Source of the DNA: a virus
Length of the DNA stretch: 64,000 nucleotides
Strand: one strand, 5' to 3'
IMG/VR virus record: IMGVR_UViG_3300044568_002742
Coordinates: 1-64,000 of that record
Shown piece by piece: positions 7,181 to 14,656 of this stretch; the first letter of the stretch is position 1, and each line of letters starts with the position of its first letter. The notes beneath the pieces were generated by a model. The model did no database searches. It was not told the origin of the DNA and saw nothing but the letters and a program-made list of their open reading frames with translations. The translations under genes and the position numbers were made by a program.

Positions 7181-7275
7181 AGATCCTGGGAAACATTCTA
7201 CTCATGATAGCAGCTGCTGCCATATCTACGATCACCATTGTGGTGATGGCCCAAGAGTTACTGCGCACATTGTGA
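7177..7275 (+). CDS. Membrane micropeptide
   Basis: 32 aa, mostly one hydrophobic helix (ILLMIAAAAISTITIVVMA). Coupled by ATGA to the preceding gene and by GTGA to the next. Confidence 0.55.
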   Translation: MKILGNILLMIAAAAISTITIVVMAQELLRTL

Positions 7276-7367
7276 TCAATTGGGTGCTGCTATGGTGTAT
7301 CGAGGCTGTATTAATCTGCGGTTATGTGGGATTGATTATAGCCTGGAAGAAAAAGTTTGACAAGTAG
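7272..7367 (+). CDS. Membrane micropeptide (GTG start)
   Basis: 31 aa with a hydrophobic helix (WCIEAVLICGYVGLIIAW) and a basic tail ending KKKFDK. The codons for its last residues contain the TTGACA of the next promoter. Confidence 0.5.
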   Translation: MINWVLLWCIEAVLICGYVGLIIAWKKKFDK

Positions 7368-7386
7368 ACCTTGCTAGCTGTATAAT
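7357..7386 (+). promoter_or_regulatory. Promoter with GCTAGCTG in the spacer
   Basis: TTGACA (7357-7362), 18 nt spacer ending TTGCTAGCTG, TATAAT (7381-7386). Drives 7413-7625. Confidence 0.8.
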
Positions 7387-7412
7387 ACACATAACTTAAC
7401 TGGGAGATGAAT

Positions 7413-7625
7413 ATGAATAAGCTTAAAGAGTGTCCACATTGCAGTGGTGAAGATCATGAATATCTAGAATATGAATTCGATCGTGAGACCAATACTTTGC
7501 TGCAGATAGTTGAGTGTTGTGATTGTGGGACCCAATGGAATGAAGTATACAACACTCAATACAGTGGCATCGATGATGTCAATGTACCACTTGGGCCCTT
7601 TGATTTAGATGAAGATATTGATTGA
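7413..7625 (+). CDS. Zinc-ribbon small protein
   Basis: 70 aa. CPHC near the N terminus and CCDC about 30 residues later form a likely zinc ribbon; the C terminus is acidic. The ATG at 7413 is preferred over 7407 because GGGAG lies 6 nt upstream of it. The 24665-24856 gene has the same layout. Its TGA stop lies inside the next TTGACA box. Confidence 0.72.
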   Translation: MNKLKECPHCSGEDHEYLEYEFDRETNTLLQIVECCDCGTQWNEVYNTQYSGIDDVNVPLGPFDLDEDID

Positions 7626-7651
7626 CATCCTGGCATTGCTAGCTGTATAAT
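7622..7651 (+). promoter_or_regulatory. Promoter with GCTAGCTG in the spacer
   Basis: TTGACA (7622-7627), 18 nt spacer ending TTGCTAGCTG, TATAAT (7646-7651). The preceding stop codon is the TGA of the -35 box. Confidence 0.8.
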
Positions 7652-7677
7652 ACACGTAACTTAACTTGGAGTACAAA

Positions 7678-7908
7678 ATGAAGATAACAGATAAACGAAC
7701 TATTTTGGTGAGAAGTGCCGGTGTAAGTTTCCACACTACTGCCGGTGCCATTCGTGAAGGTGTTGGCAATTATAGCAGCTTCAATGCTGCTTGTACATTG
7801 GCCCTAGGAGAGATGGAAAATTTCACCGATGAGGGGTCCAGGGATACCAGGGGAGTTATGGGGACCTGGCGGGGTGTTACTCTTCAATTGGACATGCTAG
7901 CTGTATGA
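7678..7908 (+). CDS. Small early protein
   Basis: 76 aa, not recognised; rich in Gly, Thr and Arg (RDTRGVMGTWRG). GGAG precedes the ATG. Its last codons (MLAV) are encoded by a GCTAGCTGT element, and it overlaps the next gene as ATGA. Confidence 0.72.
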   Translation: MKITDKRTILVRSAGVSFHTTAGAIREGVGNYSSFNAACTLALGEMENFTDEGSRDTRGVMGTWRGVTLQLDMLAV

Positions 7909-8084
7909 ATGATAATAATTATAACTTAGAATTATCCCCTGAACGGCATTATAAGTTAATTCAGGTATTGACCGCGTATACTGATGTATTGAATGTAGGG
8001 GAATGTACCGACCAGGATATGGACCAATTAAGAGAAGTATTGATTGATAGTTGGAAAAATAGATTTGACATGATGGATTGCTAG
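7905..8084 (+). CDS. Small acidic early protein
   Basis: 59 aa, not recognised, acidic, probably helical (SPERHYKLIQVLTAYTDVL). Its ATG is in an ATGA overlap, and its stop is the TAG inside GCTAGC of the next promoter. Confidence 0.68.
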   Translation: MNDNNYNLELSPERHYKLIQVLTAYTDVLNVGECTDQDMDQLREVLIDSWKNRFDMMDC

Positions 8085-8093
8085 CTGTATAAT
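8065..8093 (+). promoter_or_regulatory. Promoter with GCTAGCTG in the spacer
   Basis: TTGACA (8065-8070), 17 nt spacer ending TTGCTAGCTG, TATAAT (8088-8093), wholly or partly inside the 7905 gene. The transcript would start at about 8100, at the ATG of the next gene. Confidence 0.8.
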
Positions 8094-8097
8094 GGGA

Positions 8098-8421
8098 ATG
8101 AAGTTATTTGTATATGGGACTTTGAAGAAAGGTTTCCCCAATCATTCTGTATTAGGCAACGCGTTATTTGTTGGTTATCATACTACTAAACCAAACTATA
8201 CGATGTATGATATGGGAGCATATCCAAGTATAACAATGACAGGTAATACCGCGATTATTGGCGAGGTATATGAACTAGAAAGTTTAGATTACTGTGATCA
8301 ATTAGAGGGTTATCCTATGTTTTATGATAGAACCGAGATAGAAACAGAATATGGATTAGCTTGGGTATATCATTATTTTCCTAATAGCAAAAAAGTAATT
8401 GAAACTGGTATATGGAAATAG
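8098..8421 (+). CDS. Gamma-glutamylcyclotransferase-like (AIG2/GGCT) protein
   Basis: 107 aa. FVYGTLKKGFPNHSVL is the family's N-terminal YGTL signature; GEVYEL...LDYCDQLEGYPMFYDR matches its later core, including the usual acidic residue. The family cleaves gamma-glutamyl peptides or amines. Codon 8098 is preferred over 8092 because the -10 box covers 8092; the mRNA may be leaderless. Confidence 0.85.
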   Translation: MKLFVYGTLKKGFPNHSVLGNALFVGYHTTKPNYTMYDMGAYPSITMTGNTAIIGEVYELESLDYCDQLEGYPMFYDRTEIETEYGLAWVYHYFPNSKKVIETGIWK

Positions 8422-8422
8422 T

Positions 8423-8450
8423 TTGACAGCCTGAATTAATATGTTATAAT
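8423..8450 (+). promoter_or_regulatory. Sigma-70-type promoter
   Basis: TTGACA (8423-8428), 16 nt spacer, TATAAT (8445-8450). Drives 8481-8828. Confidence 0.75.
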
Positions 8451-8480
8451 AACCATTCATTAATCAACTTGGAGCATGAC

Positions 8481-8828
8481 ATGGCATATATGAATCAAGA
8501 ACGTAAGAAAGCAATCGCGCCGGCAGTAGCTGCGGTATTGAAGAAGCATGGTGTGAAGGGCAGCTTAGCGGTCCGGCACCATTCCACCTTAGTGTTGAAT
8601 TTACGTTCTGGTAAGATTGATTTCGATACTAGCTACGGCCGTAGTGTGAATAATTATTGGTATAAAGAGCACTATACCGGACCGGCGTTATCCTTCTTGA
8701 ATGAAGTCATGCCATTATTGAATACTGGTAACCATGACCGATCGGATATTCAATCTGATTACTTTGATGTTGGTTGGTATGTTGATATCAATATTGGTCA
8801 ATGGGATAAACCTTATATCTTGGAATAA
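8481..8828 (+). CDS. Conserved phage protein, LPD29-like
   Basis: 115 aa. LKKHGVKGSLAVRHHSTLVL followed by SGKIDF resembles a small domain common in phages (similar to LPD29, by memory of the motif only). Soluble. Start chosen from GGAGCATGAC-ATG. Confidence 0.7.
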   Translation: MAYMNQERKKAIAPAVAAVLKKHGVKGSLAVRHHSTLVLNLRSGKIDFDTSYGRSVNNYWYKEHYTGPALSFLNEVMPLLNTGNHDRSDIQSDYFDVGWYVDINIGQWDKPYILE

Positions 8829-8832
8829 ACAT

Positions 8833-8861
8833 TTGACAGTACTGGCTAGTAGTGGTATACT
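8833..8861 (+). promoter_or_regulatory. Sigma-70-type promoter with inverted repeat
   Basis: TTGACA (8833-8838), 17 nt spacer, TATACT (8856-8861); GGCTAGTAGT in the spacer pairs imperfectly with ATACTATCC. Confidence 0.75.
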
Positions 8862-8886
8862 ATCCATTCATTCATCAGGGGGTTTT

Positions 8887-9018
8887 ATGTATATTGTACA
8901 TTATTGGGCAAAATGTTCTATTGTGGGTGAATATCTCGATCATCAAAAATTTGATGATTATGAGATGGCGAGGAAGTTTGCTAGGAAGCATGGCGAACGG
9001 GTAATGAGAATATTATAA
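8887..9018 (+). CDS. Small early protein
   Basis: 43 aa, not recognised (MYIVHYWAKCSIVGEY...). It starts after GGGGG at 8887; the longer upstream ORF lies in another gene and its promoter. Confidence 0.65.
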   Translation: MYIVHYWAKCSIVGEYLDHQKFDDYEMARKFARKHGERVMRIL

Positions 9019-9019
9019 C

Positions 9020-9048
9020 TTGACAACTGCCAAGGATGGCGGTATAAT
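9020..9048 (+). promoter_or_regulatory. Sigma-70-type promoter, hairpin spacer with AGGA loop
   Basis: TTGACA (9020-9025), 17 nt spacer, TATAAT (9043-9048). CTGCCA-AGGA-TGGCGG pairs with one wobble. It drives repeat cassette 1. Confidence 0.75.
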
Positions 9049-9064
9049 GTCAAGATGGAAAACA

Positions 9065-9125
9065 CTTGCTAGGATGGCATGTTGGCAGTCAATGCATATC
9101 CAGTAATTTCAAAGGTAGGTTGGTT
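9065..9125 (+). ncRNA. Repeat cassette 1 (small RNA or micropeptide)
   Basis: It shares TAGGATGGCATG, then GGCAGTC..., then CCAGTAATTTCAAAGGTAGG with four other copies. A reading frame MLAVNAYPVISKVGW runs from 9080 and here continues to about 42 codons. Whether the RNA or the peptide is the product is open. Confidence 0.5.
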
Positions 9126-9266
9126 GTTATTTGACATAAATGCGAAGCAAGTTGGTCTGGCCATATATGTCTTCCCTTGGCGGGCTTCACTTCTAATCCT
9201 TAGATGATGTGTCTATTATACAGCATAGTTTATTCATGTCAATAGGTAGAATAAAATAAAATAAAG
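9126..9266 (+). other. Gene-free stretch after cassette 1
   Basis: Apart from the C-terminal extension of the cassette reading frame (to about 9205) no gene is seen. GAAGC and GCTTC around 9150-9190 could pair as a weak hairpin. Confidence 0.4.
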
Positions 9267-9294
9267 TTGACAAGATGTTTTGATGTGTTATACT
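9267..9294 (+). promoter_or_regulatory. Sigma-70-type promoter
   Basis: TTGACA (9267-9272), 16 nt spacer, TATACT (9289-9294). Drives 9324-9527. Confidence 0.75.
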
Positions 9295-9323
9295 ATGTAC
9301 AACTTAAACGAAGTGGAGCAAGA

Positions 9324-9527
9324 ATGATGGAAGATGATAGATTTACACCTTCAGATTATATGTCTAATGCGGAGTATATGGCTGAAGCATTATTTCAGTA
9401 TGCTAGTGTATATGGTGAAGAGCGTCAAGATGAGGAATGGATATCTTCCCCATATGATACTTGGGAGAAAAACCCGCATTATAGAGGATTGCCAGGACGT
9501 CATCCAGAAGAAGATTACGACGAATAA
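9324..9527 (+). CDS. Small acidic early protein
   Basis: 67 aa, not recognised, strongly acidic with many Tyr and Met. GGAGCAAGA precedes the ATG pair at 9324/9327. Confidence 0.7.
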   Translation: MMEDDRFTPSDYMSNAEYMAEALFQYASVYGEERQDEEWISSPYDTWEKNPHYRGLPGRHPEEDYDE

Positions 9528-9531
9528 AAGA

Positions 9532-9561
9532 TTGACAACAATGGCTAGTAGGTGATATACT
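9532..9561 (+). promoter_or_regulatory. Sigma-70-type promoter with 10 bp inverted repeat
   Basis: TTGACA (9532-9537), 18 nt spacer, TATACT (9556-9561). ATGGCTAGTA (9541-9550) pairs perfectly with TACTAGCCAT (9558-9567). Confidence 0.85.
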
Positions 9562-9586
9562 AGCCATTCACTCATTGGAGCATATC

Positions 9587-9841
9587 ATGGAATTAAAACA
9601 ATTCAAACAAGAACTTAAAGCACTAGGTTTTAAGGTATCTATCAAGTCACAATCATATGGTCGTCATGCAACATATATTCATAAAGGAATGGATGAAGCA
9701 TTGACCTTTAATGTATTCACGCCAGAGCGTCTTAAACGATGGACACCATTACGGGAATGGCAAACTGCTAATCAAGTACGACTTGGGGTATTACGTCAAA
9801 GAGAACAAATTCATGGATTATGTAATCTAGTAATCAATTAA
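9587..9841 (+). CDS. Small basic early protein
   Basis: 84 aa, not recognised. Lys/Arg-rich N terminus (KQFKQELKALGFKVSIKSQ). GGAGCATATC leader. Confidence 0.72.
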   Translation: MELKQFKQELKALGFKVSIKSQSYGRHATYIHKGMDEALTFNVFTPERLKRWTPLREWQTANQVRLGVLRQREQIHGLCNLVIN

Positions 9842-9844
9842 TAC

Positions 9845-9873
9845 TTGACAACTGGTTAGTATTACCCTATACT
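9845..9873 (+). promoter_or_regulatory. Sigma-70-type promoter with inverted repeat
   Basis: TTGACA (9845-9850), 17 nt spacer, TATACT (9868-9873). CTGGTTAGTAT pairs with ATACTAGCCAG with one wobble, loop TACCCT. Confidence 0.82.
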
Positions 9874-9900
9874 AGCCAGAACATTCATTAGGAGCAGAAT

Positions 9901-10278
9901 ATGAGAGATTACACTACCTTATTGGAAACCACACGTGACCAGTTTGACATCGTTGTAGATAAGGCATACGAGGATGGTATTCATCCAAGAGATTGTTTTG
10001 ATGATAGCATTGATCCAGAAACCAATAAGCCATACTTTGACATTGATCAGATGTGTAGAGATATTGATGATGGTGACTTGGATTGGTTTTTCTTACGCAC
10101 ACGAGTATTCTATAAAGGTGTAGAACTTGCCGAAGAATTCTTAGGTGGATGCATGTATAAAGATGCCATTGATGTATTGACAGATGGTACAGCGGAGGAT
10201 CAAATTGAGCAAGCATTATATTCAGCAAAAAATGAAGCAAAGATATTAAAAGATATGTTTGCTTCTTTGGAAGTTTAA
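9901..10278 (+). CDS. Acidic early protein
   Basis: 125 aa, not recognised. Many Asp residues (DDSIDPETNKPYFDID; CRDIDDGDLDWF). GGAGCAGAAT leader. Confidence 0.75.
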   Translation: MRDYTTLLETTRDQFDIVVDKAYEDGIHPRDCFDDSIDPETNKPYFDIDQMCRDIDDGDLDWFFLRTRVFYKGVELAEEFLGGCMYKDAIDVLTDGTAEDQIEQALYSAKNEAKILKDMFASLEV

Positions 10279-10312
10279 TGTTATACTAGCCATTCACTTT
10301 TAGGAGCAGAAC

Positions 10313-10501
10313 ATGAATGAGAACGAAGTCCTTAAACAATGTCAAGCATATGCATTAGGTTATCACGATGGATTGACCTATGGCAATGAAGAAACCAGAG
10401 ATACCATTGATGATCCTTACCGTCATTATTATAAGATTGGTTATGAACGTGGCGTGAGTGATTATTGTGACGAAGCACATCCCGAAGATACTTTCAACTA
10501 G
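10313..10501 (+). CDS. Small early protein
   Basis: 62 aa, not recognised. It contains AYALGYHDGLTYG and YKIGYERGVSDY, two similar Gly-Tyr segments suggesting an internal duplication. A TATACT box (10282-10287) precedes it, with no clear -35. Confidence 0.7.
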   Translation: MNENEVLKQCQAYALGYHDGLTYGNEETRDTIDDPYRHYYKIGYERGVSDYCDEAHPEDTFN

Positions 10502-10512
10502 GAGAAGACATT

Positions 10513-11028
10513 ATGCCAAATTGGTGCCAGAACTATGTAACCTTAACACATGAAGACCCAGCGATGATTGAAAAAGCATTGGGGGCATTCAGGAAAGGTG
10601 ATTTCTTCAAAGAACTTGTTCCCAGACCAGAAGAGGAAGAAGAGAATTGGTATTCTTGGAACATTGATAATTGGGGTACCAAATGGGATGTTGGTGATGA
10701 AGATGGTGTAGGCGATGATATGGATGAGAATATGTTATCATTACATTTTGATAGTGCGTGGTCGCCACCTATTGCCGGATATGAGAAGTTAGAAGAACTA
10801 GGTTTTACAGTTGAGGGTTATTACTGTGAGGAAGGAATTGGATTTTGCGGATTGTATGCTTGTGGTCTTGATGATTGCTATGATATAGAGGGCGATTCCA
10901 AATGGGTAGTTGAGAACATCCCAAAAGAGATCGACGAGATGTTTGCAATATCTGAGAATATGGATATGTGGGAACAAGATCAAGCCGAAGAAGAACTTAG
11001 AAATAAATCAACTAACGAAGAACAATAA
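10513..11028 (+). CDS. YubB/DUF1281 ferredoxin-like domain protein
   Basis: 171 aa. MPNWCQNYVTLTH at the N terminus and NWGTKWDV with DSAWSPP are hallmarks of the YubB ferredoxin-like family found on plasmids and phages. Molecular function unknown. It starts 11 nt after the preceding gene, with its own GGAG. Confidence 0.85.
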   Translation: MPNWCQNYVTLTHEDPAMIEKALGAFRKGDFFKELVPRPEEEEENWYSWNIDNWGTKWDVGDEDGVGDDMDENMLSLHFDSAWSPPIAGYEKLEELGFTVEGYYCEEGIGFCGLYACGLDDCYDIEGDSKWVVENIPKEIDEMFAISENMDMWEQDQAEEELRNKSTNEEQ

Positions 11029-11029
11029 G

Positions 11030-11058
11030 TTGACAAGTGGCTAGTATTACCCTATACT
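11030..11058 (+). promoter_or_regulatory. Sigma-70-type promoter with 9 bp inverted repeat
   Basis: TTGACA (11030-11035), 17 nt spacer, TATACT (11053-11058). GGCTAGTAT pairs with ATACTAGCC, loop TACCCT. Confidence 0.85.
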
Positions 11059-11085
11059 AGCCAGAACATTCACTTGGAGCATATC

Positions 11086-11346
11086 ATGAAAAACTTAAAC
11101 ACCTATATTGTACAACAAAACTTTTGGAGAGGTTATGCCAACTTACCATTGTTTGATATCAAGAACTTATCCGCCAGTGATGTAACTGAACTGGCTGATG
11201 CATTAAGTAGCAACTTATCACCAGAGAACTTACATTGTGATGGTGAGATCACCATTACCGAAGCACGCGCCAAGTATGCGTATTACCTTAAGGTAATCCG
11301 TGAATTGGAAAAAGTAGGACATCACTTCACTATTACTGATCTTTAA
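11086..11346 (+). CDS. Small early protein
   Basis: 86 aa, not recognised, mixed alpha helix with EITITEARAKYAYYLKVIRELEKV. GGAGCATATC leader. Confidence 0.72.
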   Translation: MKNLNTYIVQQNFWRGYANLPLFDIKNLSASDVTELADALSSNLSPENLHCDGEITITEARAKYAYYLKVIRELEKVGHHFTITDL

Positions 11347-11349
11347 TAC

Positions 11350-11377
11350 TTGACAGATCTGGCTGGTATGTTATACT
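11350..11377 (+). promoter_or_regulatory. Sigma-70-type promoter with 11 bp inverted repeat
   Basis: TTGACA (11350-11355), 16 nt spacer, TATACT (11372-11377). CTGGCTGGTAT-GTT-ATACTAGCCAG pairs with one G-T. Confidence 0.85.
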
Positions 11378-11404
11378 AGCCAGAACATTCATTAGGAGCA
11401 GAAC

Positions 11405-11689
11405 ATGTACAAGAAAGAAATGTTAAAGTTATTAAAGGCTAATGTTGGCAAGGGTGTAAGTTTCTACCTTGGTAGCACTTATATGTCCCCGTATAAGGAC
11501 AACTGGTATATCCTACCATTCACCAATGATGATTTACTCAGGGTAGTTTCACTTGACAGCGATAAAAAAGCATGGGTTACTGATCCAGATACCGTTATTA
11601 CTGATACGACATTCAAGCCAAAAAACATAATGACATTCTCTATTACTCATTTTAGAATTGATCAATTAGTTGGTGTAACTATTTTTTAA
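11405..11689 (+). CDS. Early protein
   Basis: 94 aa, not recognised. Beta-rich with repeated Asp-Thr (DPDTVITDTTF). GGAGCAGAAC leader. Confidence 0.72.
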   Translation: MYKKEMLKLLKANVGKGVSFYLGSTYMSPYKDNWYILPFTNDDLLRVVSLDSDKKAWVTDPDTVITDTTFKPKNIMTFSITHFRIDQLVGVTIF

Positions 11690-11716
11690 TAACTAGCCAA
11701 TTGGGGGCATCACATC

Positions 11717-11971
11717 ATGGCATTATGTAAAGTAGCAAAAGAACATTACAATCTCTTACAAGCAATGAAGTATCAATGGGAGAATCCGCCAGCGGGTTTT
11801 AATTCCCAATATGATGCCGTCAAGGCAGAGAAGCATAAACGAGTTGAGAAGTTAGTCAAGGCTGGTTTAGATGCTTATCATTCAACCTTGAAGCGAGTTG
11901 GTATGGACGAGTATTATGATTTGATGGATGCTCGTGAAAAAGAGTTGCGATTACTATATAGTGGGGTATAA
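11717..11971 (+). CDS. Helical basic early protein
   Basis: 84 aa, not recognised, Lys- and Glu-rich helices (YDAVKAEKHKRVEKLVKAG). GGGGGC leader, no separate promoter, so probably co-transcribed with 11405. Confidence 0.7.
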   Translation: MALCKVAKEHYNLLQAMKYQWENPPAGFNSQYDAVKAEKHKRVEKLVKAGLDAYHSTLKRVGMDEYYDLMDAREKELRLLYSGV

Positions 11972-11972
11972 T

Positions 11973-12134
11973 ATGTTAAAACGATATATGGTAGTGTTAG
12001 AATTACGGGTAGAGGATGAAGAAGCCATTGACTTTACTTGGTTGGAGGAAGTCATTGGTGAACATCTTACTGAGGGTGGTGGTGAACACGTTAAGGTATC
12101 ATGGCACAAGCCATATATCGAAGAAATATGTTGA
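11973..12134 (+). CDS. Small early protein
   Basis: 53 aa (MLKRYMVVLELRVED...), not recognised. It starts 1 nt after the previous stop. Its own TGA is part of the next TTGACA box. Confidence 0.68.
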   Translation: MLKRYMVVLELRVEDEEAIDFTWLEEVIGEHLTEGGGEHVKVSWHKPYIEEIC

Positions 12135-12158
12135 CATCATCTTTTAATCTGTTATAAT
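12131..12158 (+). promoter_or_regulatory. Sigma-70-type promoter overlapping a stop codon
   Basis: TTGACA (12131-12136), 16 nt spacer, TATAAT (12153-12158). Confidence 0.78.
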
Positions 12159-12189
12159 AATCACAACTTAAACGTAATTGGAGATCAAC

Positions 12190-12567
12190 ATGGGATATAG
12201 AAGCGAAGTAGCAATCAAGGTATATGGTAAGGAAGAAAACATGGTAGGCTTTAAGAAAGCCTATGATGAGGCACTTGCCCAACTACCCGAGGTGGAACAA
12301 GGTTACATTGATGATTTGATGCGTGATAATGAGAGAAACGGGTTTGATGATAATGTTTTTACCTTTCATGCCGATTATATAAAGTGGTATGTAGGCTATG
12401 ACTATGTTGGTGTAAATTTCTTCATGGGCTTATTAGAACTTGTTGATGACTTGGGAGTTAATTCTGAGTTCGTGCGAATTGGTGAGGAGTATGATGACGT
12501 TGAAACAGACTATCGAGGTGATTGTGAATATATTCTTGGTGTAACTAGAATGATAGATGGAATTTAA
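12190..12567 (+). CDS. Conserved phage early protein
   Basis: 125 aa. MGYRSEVAIKVYG and the later HADYIKWYV fit a family seen in many phages (recognised by pattern only); function unknown. GGAGATCAAC leader. Confidence 0.72.
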   Translation: MGYRSEVAIKVYGKEENMVGFKKAYDEALAQLPEVEQGYIDDLMRDNERNGFDDNVFTFHADYIKWYVGYDYVGVNFFMGLLELVDDLGVNSEFVRIGEEYDDVETDYRGDCEYILGVTRMIDGI

Positions 12568-12585
12568 ATATTATTAAGGAATGAC

Positions 12586-13353
12586 ATGCTATTTATTTTT
12601 AAAAAGAAGACAATCGTATTAGATTGTATAACATCAAACTTGGGTATATTTAACTATTACCCGATAGTTAAATCTAGCACAAATTTGCCTACTTGGTGGA
12701 AGAATTTACCTGAAAGTTTTGTATGTGGTAGAACACCAGAATTTGACAAATTAGATAGACATTCATCAACGATGAAAAAGTGTTCAGGGTTTATTGATTT
12801 GCATAAAAACAGTATTGTCATTCCATCAAATTGTGATGTAAAGATACAAACAACCGAGAGTGGAATATTTGGATATCAATTTTCAGATTCAAGTGGAATG
12901 GAAAACTTTTCTATTGATTCGCATTCCCGTGAAGAATTTGGTAGTGAACTTGATCATCTTATACATTTAAAGATAATATCCCCGTGGTTATTATTTGAAA
13001 AAACAGGTATTAACTTTCATGTATGTATGCCATTTTGGCATCATATTAAAACATTAGATAAAGTCTTTATACCGCCCGGCATAGTCAATTATAAATATCA
13101 GCACACATCACATATCAATATGTTTGTGCCAAGAGCCGATGACCTAATTGAATTCACTGCTGGAACACCGTTATTACACCTCATACCATTGACGGAACGT
13201 AAGGTAGAAGTCAAGAACCATATAGTTGATGATGCTGAGTTTTTAAAATTACACAAACATGCTGGATTACGATCAAGATTTTTAAACTCATATATGTTAC
13301 AAAAGAAAATTTTAAAAGCAAGCAATAAATGTCCTTTTAATTTTAAAAATTGA
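12586..13353 (+). CDS. Conserved phage protein of unknown function
   Basis: 255 aa, one of the largest early proteins. It has PTWWKNLPESF, MKKCSGFIDL, and a Trp/His-rich middle (PFWHHIKTL). It resembles a family seen in aquatic T4-like phages, with no known activity. It follows 12190 without its own promoter. Confidence 0.7.
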   Translation: MLFIFKKKTIVLDCITSNLGIFNYYPIVKSSTNLPTWWKNLPESFVCGRTPEFDKLDRHSSTMKKCSGFIDLHKNSIVIPSNCDVKIQTTESGIFGYQFSDSSGMENFSIDSHSREEFGSELDHLIHLKIISPWLLFEKTGINFHVCMPFWHHIKTLDKVFIPPGIVNYKYQHTSHINMFVPRADDLIEFTAGTPLLHLIPLTERKVEVKNHIVDDAEFLKLHKHAGLRSRFLNSYMLQKKILKASNKCPFNFKN

Positions 13354-13382
13354 TTGACAAGTGGTTGGTATTACCGTATACT
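13354..13382 (+). promoter_or_regulatory. Sigma-70-type promoter with inverted repeat
   Basis: TTGACA (13354-13359), 17 nt spacer, TATACT (13377-13382). GGTTGGTAT pairs with ATACTAGCC through wobbles. Confidence 0.8.
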
Positions 13383-13408
13383 AGCCATTCACTTTTAGGA
13401 GCAATGAT

Positions 13409-13606
13409 ATGACAAGTTACAATCACGGGTTTGATGTATGTTTCGATATAGAAACAAGCAAAGAAGTAGAACGGATTACCAATCGAGAATTAATAATAGC
13501 ATTGGAATCCAGAATACGAAGATTACGAGCTGAGTTTATTGATGCCGATACCTTAGATAGTCCAGCGAGTGATTGCTTTGGTTATATGGATTCATATGAG
13601 GTATAA
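13409..13606 (+). CDS. Small early protein
   Basis: 65 aa, not recognised. Charged helix (NRELIIALESRIRRLRAEF). GGAGCAATGAT leader; TAATG overlap with the next gene. Confidence 0.7.
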   Translation: MTSYNHGFDVCFDIETSKEVERITNRELIIALESRIRRLRAEFIDADTLDSPASDCFGYMDSYEV

Positions 13607-13773
13607 TGATGGCAACTTATAAGATTACCCAAATGGTTGAAGAATTGTATTATATCGAGGCTGATTCAGAAGATGATGCCCTTGAAATATTATACGCTGG
13701 TGTTGATGAACCTACTCAATATGGTTCAATGAATATAACTGATATAACTTTATGTGGAGCAGATGATGAATGA
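13606..13773 (+). CDS. Small acidic early protein
   Basis: 55 aa (MMATYKITQMVEELYYIEADSEDDALEIL...). Start in a TAATG overlap. Its 3' end carries the GGAGCAG ribosome-binding site of the next gene and overlaps that gene by 11 bp. Confidence 0.68.
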   Translation: MMATYKITQMVEELYYIEADSEDDALEILYAGVDEPTQYGSMNITDITLCGADDE

Positions 13774-14032
13774 TATAGAATTAGTTAAAAGAATGGCACA
13801 AGACGCTAGTGTAATTATATATGATGGGATTGGCTATCAGGTATGTAATTGTGATTTTGATGATAGCAATTTACTTGACGATGATGAAGAAATGGGCATG
13901 ACTGTATTAGATGAAGAAACCCAAGATAGTATGTTCATCGCCTATAGTGAAGTTGATTTAGAACGTGATATGTTTTATAAGTTAGTAGTGATGGACGAGA
14001 ATGAGTATAAAGTAGTTGACACAGTAGAATAA
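13763..14032 (+). CDS. Acidic early protein
   Basis: 89 aa, not recognised. A short basic N terminus, then an acidic stretch (DFDDSNLLDDDEEMG). The start may be 13763 or 13766, both after GGAGCAG. Confidence 0.7.
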   Translation: MMNDIELVKRMAQDASVIIYDGIGYQVCNCDFDDSNLLDDDEEMGMTVLDEETQDSMFIAYSEVDLERDMFYKLVVMDENEYKVVDTVE

Positions 14033-14044
14033 TCCCAGTATAAT
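14016..14044 (+). promoter_or_regulatory. Sigma-70-type promoter inside a gene end
   Basis: TTGACA (14016-14021), 17 nt spacer, TATAAT (14039-14044), overlapping the last codons of 13763-14032. Confidence 0.75.
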
Positions 14045-14071
14045 AACCTGTAACTTAACTAGGAGCAGACA

Positions 14072-14374
14072 ATGAATGAACCAATAGGTGCAAATGTCAA
14101 AATCAAATGGTTGGATGAAACATTCCATCCAGAACATGAAGTTGAAACATATTGGGTACACTTCTCATTCAGTGAAGAACCAGACTTCTCTGAATGTACT
14201 GGGGAGGAAGTAGACCAACATGGAGTTCATGACTGGGATATATTCTATTATGTCGCTAATGAGAAAGAATTAGAAGACCTGATGAATGATGATCCGTATG
14301 ATGGTTATGTGATATTGGATTACAAATTAGTTTATAGCATTGAAGAAATGTTAATTAATAAAAGAAATTCTTGA
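14072..14374 (+). CDS. Acidic early protein
   Basis: 100 aa, not recognised. Asp/Glu-rich with EDLMNDDPYDGYVILDY. GGAGCAGACA leader. Confidence 0.72.
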   Translation: MNEPIGANVKIKWLDETFHPEHEVETYWVHFSFSEEPDFSECTGEEVDQHGVHDWDIFYYVANEKELEDLMNDDPYDGYVILDYKLVYSIEEMLINKRNS

Positions 14375-14398
14375 CAAATGTGTCTGGTATGTTATACT
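14371..14398 (+). promoter_or_regulatory. Sigma-70-type promoter with 11 bp inverted repeat
   Basis: TTGACA (14371-14376), 16 nt spacer, TATACT (14393-14398). GTGTCTGGTAT-GTT-ATACTAGACAC: compared with the 11350 promoter, both arms changed together. Confidence 0.88.
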
Positions 14399-14425
14399 AG
14401 ACACAACATCAACTAGGAGCAGAAC

Positions 14426-14656
14426 ATGAATACCGATATAGCAGATTTTGTAGATGTCCTTGCCAGTAATCTAGATTATAATGGCTCATTATCATTAGCC
14501 GAGCGGGATATGGCAGTAACCAAGTTATTACAACATTGGGCGAAACAGATTGATTATGATGACTTATTAGATTATTATATATCTGGTCAAGAAAATTACT
14601 TGACAGAGCTACCAGATAGTGAGATAATAGAAACCGTAAAGGAAGAACTCCTTTAA
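14426..14656 (+). CDS. Acidic early protein
   Basis: 76 aa, not recognised, helical and acidic. GGAGCAGAAC leader. It is followed by a structured gene-free region. Confidence 0.7.
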   Translation: MNTDIADFVDVLASNLDYNGSLSLAERDMAVTKLLQHWAKQIDYDDLLDYYISGQENYLTELPDSEIIETVKEELL

